A DNA stretch of 6,900 nucleotides from Calditrichota bacterium (GCA_024276455.1 JAJRXE010000155.1:1-6900), one strand, 5' to 3'. Shown: positions 1 to 6,627, counted from the stretch's first letter. Numbers and translations: made by a program. The notes: generated from the sequence alone by a model not told the origin.

Positions 1-303
1 ACTCTGAGTTATGTCCATCTTCTGGTGCGGGAGTACCGCCGGCTGTCCAGGGCTGCCCGGGCACGCTGCTTCAGGCCCCGCATGCGCCTGCACGTGTACC
101 GCTCCTATGCCTATCTTCTGGCCATGCTTCTGGTGCGCAGTCGGGATCGGGCCGTACGCACCCAGGAAGCCATGCGGCTGCGGGGCTTCACCGGAACCCT
201 GCACAGCCTCCCGACCGCGCCCATGCGCTTGGCGGATGCGGCGCTCCTGACAATGCTGCTGGCGGTTGCCGTGGGGCTGGTCGCCCTTGAGATATCCCTA
301 TGA
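1..303 (+). CDS. cbiQ: ECF transporter T component, CbiQ family, 3' part (5' end outside window)
   Basis: This is the last 100 residues of a membrane subunit of a cobalt or nickel energy-coupling-factor (ECF) transporter. The frame is open from base 1, so the true start lies upstream. Seen: a basic cytoplasmic stretch (about residues 10-31, rich in Arg, with an ARAR element near 19-22), a hydrophobic segment at about 36-45, then EAMRLRGFTG at 56-65, and a C-terminal hydrophobic helix at about 80-96. Known: T components carry two short Ala-Arg-Gly-type coupling motifs that contact the ATPase subunits, and the AMRLRGF.G form is typical of CbiQ. The stop codon overlaps the start of the following ATPase gene, as expected for subunits of one complex. 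Whether the metal is cobalt or nickel cannot be told, because the substrate-binding CbiM/NikM gene would be upstream. This stretch is clearly GC-rich compared with the later genes. Confidence 0.8.
   Translation, partial: TLSYVHLLVREYRRLSRAARARCFRPRMRLHVYRSYAYLLAMLLVRSRDRAVRTQEAMRLRGFTGTLHSLPTAPMRLADAALLTMLLAVAVGLVALEISL
300..303 (+). other. ATGA stop/start overlap joining cbiQ and cbiO
   Basis: The ATG of the ATPase gene (300-302) overlaps the TGA of the T-component gene (301-303). No clear Shine-Dalgarno sequence sits in the 20 bases before it. Inference: re-initiation by terminating ribosomes couples the output of the two subunits. Confidence 0.8.
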
Positions 304-1064
304 CCGAGACCACACCCAAAACGCCCTTTATCCAACTTTCCGGCGTAACTTTTGCGTATCCCGGTCGGGAACCCGTGCTCCGGGAGCTGGATTTCGACTT
401 CCATAAGGACCGCCGCATCGGGCTCATCGGCCCCAACGCCGGGGGCAAGACAACCCTATTGCTTATTATCATGGGGCTACTGCGGCCCCAGGCAGGAACC
501 GTGCTTCTGGAAGGCAGGCCCCTCATGGGGGAAAAGGACTTTTTCGAGTTGCGGCAACGGGTGGGGTTTCTGTTCCAGCACCCCGAAGACCAATTATTCT
601 CGCCCACGGTGCTGGAAGACGTGGCCTTTGGTCCGTTGAATCTGGGATACCCGGTTGAGGAAGTGCAACGCCGGGTGGAAGCCGCCCTGCGCAATGTCGG
701 TCTGGAAGGCTATGGGGAACGTTCTTCCTTCCACATCAGTTTCGGAGAACGGAAGTTAGCCAGCATTGCCACGGTACTCGCTTGCGATCCTCAACTCATT
801 GCCCTGGACGAACCGACCAGCAATCTCGACCTGGCACACCGCCGAAAAATCATCCGCTGGCTTCAAGGAAGCACCCGTACCATCGTGCTCACCTCCCACG
901 ACCTGGACATGATTCTGGAAACCTGTCAGCGGGTGTTAATCCTTAATCGCGGAAAAATCGTGGCCGACGGCCCCGCCAGAGAGATTCTCTCCAACCAGCC
1001 TCTTCTGGAAAGCAACCAGTTGGAGCTTCCTCTTTCTCTGCAGGGTGCGGTTTTGCCCCGCTAA
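300..1064 (+). CDS. cbiO: ECF transporter ATPase (A component), CbiO family
   Basis: This 254-residue cytoplasmic ABC ATPase would power metal (cobalt or nickel) uptake together with the preceding T component. Seen in order: an aromatic A-loop at Tyr20 (FAYPG), Walker A GPNAGGKT at 44-51, Q-loop Gln93 in FLFQHPEDQLFSPTVLEDV, a signature motif SFGER at 147-151, Walker B LIALDE at 166-171 followed by the D-loop SNLD, and the switch His200 in TSHD. The FQ.PEDQLF...V.EDVAFGP stretch is characteristic of ECF ATPases of the CbiO/EcfA group. Length is normal for a single ATPase subunit. The odd point is the signature, SFGER in place of the usual SGGQ/SGGE, and Walker A has Ala-Gly-Gly rather than Gly-Ala-Gly. 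The start is ATG at 300, overlapping the previous stop (ATGA); no good Shine-Dalgarno is visible, so translation is probably coupled. No second ATPase follows, so a homodimer is likely. Confidence 0.9.
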   Translation: MTETTPKTPFIQLSGVTFAYPGREPVLRELDFDFHKDRRIGLIGPNAGGKTTLLLIIMGLLRPQAGTVLLEGRPLMGEKDFFELRQRVGFLFQHPEDQLFSPTVLEDVAFGPLNLGYPVEEVQRRVEAALRNVGLEGYGERSSFHISFGERKLASIATVLACDPQLIALDEPTSNLDLAHRRKIIRWLQGSTRTIVLTSHDLDMILETCQRVLILNRGKIVADGPAREILSNQPLLESNQLELPLSLQGAVLPR

Positions 1065-1227
1065 CCATTTTCTCTCCCAAATCCATTGTTTTCCCGCCAT
1101 TTCAATCCTATATTTGAGACGTTTTAGTAAATTTAAAATGGTTACTGTTTAATCAATGAAATTTCCCCTTGTTGTACCTCGCAAAGCCTACCGATCAACG
1201 AACGATGTAACAAAGGAGTAACGACTC
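1065..1227 (+). promoter_or_regulatory. Intergenic leader before the NagB/PIG-L gene, with a possible Bacteroidota-type promoter at 1086-1116
   Basis: This 163-base gap is AT-richer than its flanks and holds no gene. It contains TATATTTG at 1109-1116, an exact match to the TAnnTTTG -7 element described for Bacteroidota primary sigma factor promoters. TTG at 1086-1088 lies 20 bases upstream, close to the spacing of the -33 element. If real, transcription would start near 1123 and leave a leader of about 100 bases. An E. coli-style alternative, TTGAGA (1114-1119) with TAAAAT (1134-1139), has a spacer of only 14 bases and is poor. No hairpin with a T run was seen after cbiO, so readthrough from the transporter genes is possible. 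Confidence 0.3.
1212..1218 (+). promoter_or_regulatory. Ribosome binding site of the NagB/PIG-L gene
   Basis: AAAGGAG lies nine bases before the ATG at 1228. It is a strong Shine-Dalgarno match and fixes the start of the 784-residue protein. Confidence 0.85.
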
Positions 1228-3582
1228 ATGGCTGCAAAAAAGAGCCCTCAGTTGTCTCAGGTAGAGAAAATTGCCCTGCAGCATTCCCCGTTTAAAGATT
1301 TGTATCCTCCCACGGAGAAAATACGGACCATTGTGGTTGAAAACTTTCCGGCTCTGGGTAAACTCACCGCATTCCGCTTTCTGGAATGGGTACAGAACAA
1401 TCCCGGGGGCGTGATTTCATTGCCCACCGGAAAAACCCCCGAGCATTTCATAAAATGGGTCACCCACTTACTCAATCACTGGGATGAACCCGACATTCAA
1501 AAAGAGCTGGAAGCCTACGGGCTTAATCCCACCCAAAAACCCGACATGAGAAGCCTTCACTTTGTCCAGATCGATGAGTTTTACCCCATCAATCCCTGGC
1601 AACACAACAGTTTCTTTTTTTATGTCAACCAATACTACATCGACGGATTTGGTCTGGATCCGGACAAAGCGCTTCTGATGGATTGCACCAAAATCGGTCT
1701 TCCGGAAGGCGAAACCCTGGACTCCGTTTGGCCTAACCTGGAGGTGGATTTGAGCTTGCGCTTCCGACCCGGGAATACATTGCTGGAACGCAAACAGAAA
1801 GACGTGCTGCACCGCATTGACCAGTGGACCCTGGAATACGAGGAAAAAATCCGTGCCCTGGGTGGGATTGGCTTCTTTTTGGGCGGAATCGGTCCCGATG
1901 GGCACATCGGTTTCAATGTGCGCGGATCCGACCACCTTTCCTCCACCCGCCTCACCCCCACCAATTACGAAACGCAGGCGGCGGCCGCCACCGACCTGGG
2001 CGGCATTGAGGTTGCCCGCAAGCGGCTGGTGATTACCATCGGGTTGGGCACCATTACCTACAATCCGGACTGCACCGCCATAATTATTGCCGCCGGAGAA
2101 ACCAAAGCGAAAGTGGTGGCCGATGCTATTCAGCAGGAGAAAAACATTCTTTACCCGGCCACGGTATTGCAAGATCTTCCCAATGCCCGTTTTTACATCA
2201 CCCGGGGGGCCGCGAAACTGCTGGTGGAACGACAATTCCATTGTTACCAGGAAAAACAACATTTTACCGACCAGGATGCGGAAAAAATCATTGTCGATTT
2301 AGCGCTGAAGAAGAAAAAACGCGTCACCGATTTAACCAAACGCGATTTTCAGAGCGACCGTTTTGGCGCGTTGCTTCTGAAAAATCGTCCCGAAACGCCC
2401 CAGGAGCTCACCCGAAAAGTTTACCAGAGCCTGGTTCAGAAAATCGAAAACGGCACCCGGGTGCTCTCAAACACCCGTTTTCTTCACACCGAACCCCATC
2501 ACGACGACATCATGTTAGGATATCTGCCCCACGTGGTGCGCCACATTCGCAATGCCAGCAACACCCACTTTTTTGCCTGCCTGACCAGCGGTTTCACCTC
2601 GGTGACCAACAAACACATGTTACAACTGGTCAAGAACTTGCAACATTTTATTGACACTCCGGAATTCATTCAAATGATGGAAGAAGGCTATTTCGATCCG
2701 GAAGACGAAATCGGGCGCAACCGGGATGTGTGGCAATATCTGGACGGGGTGGCGGCCAATAGCACCTACCAGAAGAACGAAGGTACCGCGCGTCGCCTGC
2801 TGCGCAACCTGATTACCATTTTCGAAGAGTACGATCGACAAAATATTAAGAACCGTTTGCCGGAACTGGAACACTATTTTAAAACCCAGTACCCGGGTAA
2901 AAAGGATCCCCAGCACATTCAGCAACTTAAAGGCATGTGCCGGGAGTGGGAAGCGGAATGCCTGTGGGGCTACTTCGGCTGGAATTGCAGCAACGTGCGC
3001 CACTTACGGCTGGGGTTCTACACCGGCGATATCTTCACCGAAGAACCCACCATCGAGCGCGACGTGAATCCGATCATCAAATTGCTGGAAGAAGTGAATC
3101 CCGACATTGTAACGGTGGCGCTGGATCCGGAAGCCAGTGGTCCGGACACCCACTACAAGGTGCTGCAAGCCATTGCCGAAGCCCTGAAACGCTACGAGAA
3201 AAGTTCCGGGCGCTCCGATATTAAGGTGTGGGGCTACCGCAATGTGTGGTACCGTTTCCATCCCTCCGACGCCAATATTTTTGTCCCTGTTTCGCTAAAC
3301 ATGTTCTCGGTAATGGATTCAGCCTTCATGAATTCCTTTATTTCCCAGAAGGACGCCTCCTTCCCCAGCTACGAGCACGACGGACCGTTTTCGGAGTTAG
3401 CCCAGAAAATTCAGGTGGACCAGTACCAAAAAATCAAAACCTGTTTGGGACGGGAATGGTTCTACGAAAATCCCCGCCCCATGATTCGCGCCACCCGGGG
3501 GCTGGTTTTTCTTAAAGAACTGACCCTGGAGGAATTTTACCACTTCAGTCAGGAATTGCGGCAAATGCTGGAGAGCAAATAA
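1228..3582 (+). CDS. Glucosamine-6-phosphate deaminase-like (NagB) domain fused to a PIG-L/LmbE-type deacetylase domain
   Basis: This 784-residue, apparently cytoplasmic protein has no signal peptide. The NagB-like half is about residues 30-345: phosphate-loop SLPTGKTP at 64-71, VQIDEF with Asp116 (equivalent to the E. coli catalytic Asp72), LGGIGPDGHIGFN at 218-230 with Asp224 and His226 (Asp141 and His143), and Lys293 in the AAGETKA region. The residue after FN is Val231, where E. coli NagB has the triad Glu148. A linker with a Lys-rich run (361-364) follows. The C-terminal half, about 415-770, has PHHDD at 423-427, matching the HPDD zinc/catalytic motif of PIG-L enzymes, and GPDTHYK with His642 as the likely third ligand. 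Known: NagB turns glucosamine-6-phosphate into fructose-6-phosphate and ammonia; PIG-L enzymes remove N-acetyl groups from amino sugars. Inference: the two halves may act in sequence, but the missing Glu makes deaminase activity uncertain. Both halves are longer than stand-alone relatives. Such long NagB-like proteins are, from memory, known in Bacteroidota. Confidence 0.85.
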   Translation: MAAKKSPQLSQVEKIALQHSPFKDLYPPTEKIRTIVVENFPALGKLTAFRFLEWVQNNPGGVISLPTGKTPEHFIKWVTHLLNHWDEPDIQKELEAYGLNPTQKPDMRSLHFVQIDEFYPINPWQHNSFFFYVNQYYIDGFGLDPDKALLMDCTKIGLPEGETLDSVWPNLEVDLSLRFRPGNTLLERKQKDVLHRIDQWTLEYEEKIRALGGIGFFLGGIGPDGHIGFNVRGSDHLSSTRLTPTNYETQAAAATDLGGIEVARKRLVITIGLGTITYNPDCTAIIIAAGETKAKVVADAIQQEKNILYPATVLQDLPNARFYITRGAAKLLVERQFHCYQEKQHFTDQDAEKIIVDLALKKKKRVTDLTKRDFQSDRFGALLLKNRPETPQELTRKVYQSLVQKIENGTRVLSNTRFLHTEPHHDDIMLGYLPHVVRHIRNASNTHFFACLTSGFTSVTNKHMLQLVKNLQHFIDTPEFIQMMEEGYFDPEDEIGRNRDVWQYLDGVAANSTYQKNEGTARRLLRNLITIFEEYDRQNIKNRLPELEHYFKTQYPGKKDPQHIQQLKGMCREWEAECLWGYFGWNCSNVRHLRLGFYTGDIFTEEPTIERDVNPIIKLLEEVNPDIVTVALDPEASGPDTHYKVLQAIAEALKRYEKSSGRSDIKVWGYRNVWYRFHPSDANIFVPVSLNMFSVMDSAFMNSFISQKDASFPSYEHDGPFSELAQKIQVDQYQKIKTCLGREWFYENPRPMIRATRGLVFLKELTLEEFYHFSQELRQMLESK

Positions 3583-3676
3583 CCCCGCAAATACATGGGA
3601 ACTGTCTGGGAGAACGGTGACCATTGTGGGAACAGTTATAAACGCCCCGGGATTTTCTCCCAGCGATCTTGAATTA
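3583..3676 (+). repeat. Inverted repeats in the 3' untranslated stretch after the NagB/PIG-L gene
   Basis: CTGGGAGAA at 3606-3614 is exactly complementary to TTCTCCCAG at 3655-3663, a 9-bp helix closing a 40-base loop. AACTGT at 3600-3605 can also pair with ACAGTT at 3632-3637. The arms are in the order A-B-A'-B', so the two helices either compete or form a pseudoknot-like fold. A near direct repeat, GGGAACTGT (3597-3605) and GGGAACAGT (3628-3636), accounts for part of this. No coding potential was seen. A role in mRNA 3'-end stability is possible, but chance cannot be excluded. Confidence 0.35.
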
Positions 3677-3710
3677 AAAAAACCGGAGAGTTCTCTCTCC
3701 GGTTTTTTAT
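3676..3710. terminator. Bidirectional intrinsic terminator between convergent genes
   Basis: The arms 3677-3690 and 3695-3708 are perfectly complementary over 14 bp (six A-T pairs, then CCGG, then AGAG/CTCT) around a TTCT tetraloop. A run of As starts the left arm and a run of Ts ends the right arm, so the RNA from either strand has a GC-containing hairpin followed by a U tract. It lies 93 bases after the stop of the fusion gene and 18 bases after the stop of metG, so it can end both transcripts. Confidence 0.92.
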
Positions 3711-3728
3711 TCCGAAACAGGTTTGTTT

Positions 3729-5780
3729 TTAACTAATCGGCTTGCCGGAACCGGTCGGTCGATCGGTAGTGAGCAGAACAATGTTGCCGTCGTCGTGGGC
3801 AGCCAGCAGCATTCCCTGCGATTCCACTCCACGAATTTTGGCCGGTTTCAGATTCGCCACAATAACGATGGTTTTGCCTACCATTTCTTCCGGAGTGTAG
3901 TGCTGCGCCACGCCCGCCACTAACTGGCGTTCTTCTTCCCCGACCTTAATTTTCAGACGCAGAAGCTTATCGGTGCCCTTGACTCGCTCGGCTTCCAGAA
4001 CCTCGGCGGTTTTCAGCTGAATTTTCTTAAACTCTTCGATGGTAATGAGCTCTTCTTCCACAGACTTTTCTGCTTTGTTTTCCGCAGCTTGTTTCTCTAT
4101 CTGTTCCAATTTCTCAATCTCCTTTTTTATGACTTTATCGGGTATTTTCTCGAACAAAATCTCCAGTTCGCCAATAGGGTGGCCTTCCGGCAGGGGATGT
4201 TCGCCGATCTCGTCCCAGTGAGCGTCTTCCGGCTTTACTTCCAGACGCAGCATCCGCCAGATTTTACCCGCCGTGAAGGGCAAAATAGGATGCATCAGAA
4301 CCGCCAGATCGCGGGCGGCCTGGGCGCACAGGTTAATCGTTGTGGCGCACTTTTCCGGATTCTCTTTGCGGGTTTTCCAGGGAGTCTGGTCGTTAAAATA
4401 TTTATTGGCAAACCGGGCCATATCCATGAATCGTCGGGTGGCGTCCTTGAATTGGAAACGGTCAATTAGCTGCCCTACTTCCTCGCGACTCTGCTTTAAT
4501 TTCTCCAGCAGCTCCCGGTCCAGAGCGTCCAACGCCCCCCGCGCCGGAAGACGACCGTCAAAATAATTCTTCACAAAAGTGAGGCTGCGATTGACAAAAT
4601 TCCCCAGAGTGTCTGCCAATTCGTTGTTGTGTTTTGCCTGAAATTCCTCCCAGGAAAAATCGGCGTCGCGGGTTTCCGGCATGTTAATCGCCAACATGTA
4701 GCGCAGCGAATCGACCGGATATTTTTCCAGGAACTCGTCCACCCAGAGGGCAAAACCGCGACTGGTGGAAAATTTCAGCCCTTTAATATTCAGAAATTCA
4801 TTGGCTGGCACATTGTCCGGCAGAACGTACTGGCCGTGACCCATCAGCATGGCCGGAAAGATAATGGCATGAAAAACAATATTGTCCTTCCCAATAAAAT
4901 GGACCAACTTGGTATTTTCCTGATCCAACCAGTAGTCTTTCCAGCGGTCGGGTTGGCCAATTTTTTCCGCCCATTCTTTGGTGGAAGAGATGTAACCGAT
5001 GGGCGCCTCGAACCAAACGTAGAGCACTTTATTCTGGGCTTCTTTCAACGGCACCGGCACTCCCCAGCTCAAATCACGGGTTACCGCCCGGTCTTCCAGA
5101 CCTTCTTTAAACCAGTTGTGGCAGAAATTTACCACATTGGGACGCCAATCTTTTTTACTGCCAATCCATTCCTCCAAGCGCTTCTGGAACATACCCAACT
5201 TGAAGAAATAATGAGTGGTTTTGCGAACCACCGGCGTATTTCCGCAAATTTTACAGGTCGGATGAATCAGTTGAATCGGCTCCAGCCATTTCCCGCAGTT
5301 CTCGCACTGGTCTCCCCTGGCCCCGGGAGCGTGGCAATAAGGGCATTCCCCCTCCACATAGCGATCGGCCAGAAACATCCGGTCTGTTTCGCAGTAGAAC
5401 TGCTCCACCTCTTTCTGGGTCATGTAACCTTTATTGTAAAGATTCAGGAAAAACTCCTGGGCGGTCTGGTGGTGGATGGGTAAAGAAGTACGGGAAAAGT
5501 TGTCGAAACTCATCCCGAATTTTTCGAAACTACGCTTGATTTGTGCGTAGTACTTGTCCACCACTTCCTGAGGGGATTTTCCTTCCCGTTCGGCTGTGAT
5601 GGTGATGGGCACCCCGTGTTCGTCCGTTCCGCAAATGTAAACCACATCCCGTTTTTTTAAGCGGCAGTAGCGCACGTAAATGTCGGCTGGCAGGTACGCA
5701 CCGGCCAGATGTCCCAGGTGAATAGGACCGTTGGCATACGGTAAGGCGCTGGTAACCAGATACTTGGTTTTCTTCTTCAA
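3729..5780 (-). CDS. metG: Methionyl-tRNA synthetase with C-terminal EMAP-II-like tRNA-binding domain
   Basis: This 683-residue cytoplasmic class I synthetase charges tRNA-Met with methionine. Seen: an N-terminal Rossmann fold with PYANGPIHLGH at 14-24 (HIGH motif HLGH at 21-24), GTDEHG at 51-56, and a zinc-knuckle insertion with Cys146, Cys149, Cys159 and Cys162 plus a pair at Cys176 and Cys179. The second signature is KFSTS at 336-340, in place of KMSKS and followed by RG. An anticodon-binding helical domain follows (about 385-540), then a Lys/Glu-rich linker (about 545-577), then an oligonucleotide-binding domain (about 578-683; GTDKLLRLKI, VAGVA, ANLKPAKIRGVESQGM). Known: that C-terminal domain helps dimerise the enzyme and bind tRNA. 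The start is TTG at 5780, seven bases after GAAGGAG and 16 bases after the ricT stop; no ATG fits better. It is the last gene of the minus-strand operon and ends at the shared terminator. Confidence 0.97.
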   Translation of the reverse strand: MKKKTKYLVTSALPYANGPIHLGHLAGAYLPADIYVRYCRLKKRDVVYICGTDEHGVPITITAEREGKSPQEVVDKYYAQIKRSFEKFGMSFDNFSRTSLPIHHQTAQEFFLNLYNKGYMTQKEVEQFYCETDRMFLADRYVEGECPYCHAPGARGDQCENCGKWLEPIQLIHPTCKICGNTPVVRKTTHYFFKLGMFQKRLEEWIGSKKDWRPNVVNFCHNWFKEGLEDRAVTRDLSWGVPVPLKEAQNKVLYVWFEAPIGYISSTKEWAEKIGQPDRWKDYWLDQENTKLVHFIGKDNIVFHAIIFPAMLMGHGQYVLPDNVPANEFLNIKGLKFSTSRGFALWVDEFLEKYPVDSLRYMLAINMPETRDADFSWEEFQAKHNNELADTLGNFVNRSLTFVKNYFDGRLPARGALDALDRELLEKLKQSREEVGQLIDRFQFKDATRRFMDMARFANKYFNDQTPWKTRKENPEKCATTINLCAQAARDLAVLMHPILPFTAGKIWRMLRLEVKPEDAHWDEIGEHPLPEGHPIGELEILFEKIPDKVIKKEIEKLEQIEKQAAENKAEKSVEEELITIEEFKKIQLKTAEVLEAERVKGTDKLLRLKIKVGEEERQLVAGVAQHYTPEEMVGKTIVIVANLKPAKIRGVESQGMLLAAHDDGNIVLLTTDRPTGSGKPIS

Positions 5781-5787
5781 AATAAAA

Positions 5788-5794
5788 CTCCTTC
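5788..5794 (-). promoter_or_regulatory. Ribosome binding site deciding the TTG start of metG
   Basis: Read on the minus strand, GAAGGAG ends seven bases before TTG at 5780-5778. The stop of ricT (TAA, 5799-5797) lies just upstream of it. The strong match and ideal spacing support TTG as the start, and MKKKTKYLVTSALPYANG is a normal MetRS beginning. Confidence 0.85.
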
Positions 5795-5796
5795 GC

Positions 5797-6612
5797 TTAG
5801 CGAGTTGGTTCCGTCAGTAGTTCCAATTCTTCCAGAGTAAACTTTTCGATCGCTTCGTTGGGATAACGCACGTAGATTGTTCCGTTAAAAATGTCGATTT
5901 TATCCACCACCCCTTCTCCCAGCGGAGTGCGCACCGGTTGATCCACCTCGGGGTATTTGGCCAATTCCTGAATGTAAAACGATTTTTCAAAAGCCAGACA
6001 GCATTTCAGGCGTCCACACACTCCCGAGAGCTTAGAGGGGTTCATGGGCAGCAACTGCTCTTTTGCATATTGAGTGGTAATGGTTTCGAAATTGCGCATG
6101 AAGGTGGCACAGCAGAGGCGGTAACCACAGGTGCCGTAACCACCGATTCGTTTGGCTTCGTCCCGCACCCCAATCTGACGCAGTTCAATCCGGGTTCGGT
6201 ATTTCGCTGCCAGATCGCGCACCAGCTGGCGGAAATCTACCCGTTGATCGGATGTAAAATAAAAAGTGACTTTGTTACGGTCGAACTGGTATTCCACATC
6301 CACCAGCTTCATATTCAACTTATGTTTGGCGATCTTCTGCTTACACACTTCAAAAGCCTGAACTTCGTCCCGCCGGTTTTGCTGCAGCTTTTTAATCTCT
6401 TCTTCCGTGGCCTTTAGGAGCACCTTGCGGGTTTCTTCTTCCTTTTGCTTCAAATGGGCAACCCTACCCAGGGCGGTCACCGTTCCCAGGTCTATTCCTC
6501 GCTCTGCTTCTACAATTACGTAATCACCCATTCGCAGGGGAATGCCATCCGGATTTATGTAAATTTGAGTGCGATTTCCTTTAAAACTAACTTCCACCAA
6601 ATCTGAAGGCAT
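5797..6612 (-). CDS. ricT: RicT/YaaT family protein with PSP1 C-terminal-type domain
   Basis: This 271-residue, apparently cytoplasmic protein belongs to the PSP1/YaaT family. Seen: an N-terminal beta-rich region with GDYVIVEAERGIDLGTV at 29-45, a charged helical stretch (about 55-100), DVEYQFDRNKVTFYFTSDQRVDFRQLVRDLA at about 105-135, and a Cys-rich core with GGYGTCGYRLCC (Cys162, 167, 168) and GVCGRLKCC (Cys199, 204, 205). A small C-terminal segment, TPLGEGVVDKIDIFNGTIYVRY (229-250), resembles a KOW-like beta domain. Known: in Bacillus subtilis RicT acts with RicA and RicF in a complex that holds iron-sulfur clusters and influences RNase Y-dependent mRNA processing and development. Whether those partners exist here cannot be seen. 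It lies between holB and metG with short gaps, as in Firmicutes where yaaT follows holB. The ATG at 6612 is preceded by GAAGGGGG. A role in this organism beyond the family is not shown by the sequence. Confidence 0.93.
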   Translation of the reverse strand: MPSDLVEVSFKGNRTQIYINPDGIPLRMGDYVIVEAERGIDLGTVTALGRVAHLKQKEEETRKVLLKATEEEIKKLQQNRRDEVQAFEVCKQKIAKHKLNMKLVDVEYQFDRNKVTFYFTSDQRVDFRQLVRDLAAKYRTRIELRQIGVRDEAKRIGGYGTCGYRLCCATFMRNFETITTQYAKEQLLPMNPSKLSGVCGRLKCCLAFEKSFYIQELAKYPEVDQPVRTPLGEGVVDKIDIFNGTIYVRYPNEAIEKFTLEELELLTEPTR

Positions 6613-6617
6613 TCCTG

Positions 6618-6625
6618 CCCCCTTC
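6618..6625 (-). promoter_or_regulatory. Ribosome binding site of ricT
   Basis: Minus-strand GAAGGGGG lies five bases before the ATG at 6612, in the 15-base gap after the upstream stop. It supports this start, and translation directly after the holB-like gene. Confidence 0.6.
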
Positions 6626-6627
6626 TC

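Noticed and set aside
188..694. Minus-strand open frame across the cbiQ/cbiO junction
   Set aside because: Composition is Ser/Arg/Pro-rich as expected for the reverse of GC-rich coding sequence, and it conflicts with two recognised genes.
1114..1139. E. coli-type promoter TTGAGA/TAAAAT
   Set aside because: The spacer is only 14 bases, well short of the usual 16-18.
1468..2262. Long minus-strand open frame opposite the NagB-like domain
   Set aside because: It is antisense to a gene with clear family motifs, has no recognisable domain and no good ribosome binding site; it is a by-product of codon bias.
1228..3582. Possibility that the fusion is two genes joined by a sequencing error
   Set aside because: The frame is continuous, the linker (about 346-412) has normal coding character with no internal ribosome binding site and start, and long NagB-like proteins of this type are known from other bacteria.
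4629..5483. Plus-strand open frame of 284 codons opposite metG
   Set aside because: It lies wholly inside a well-supported synthetase gene and its translation shows no family pattern.
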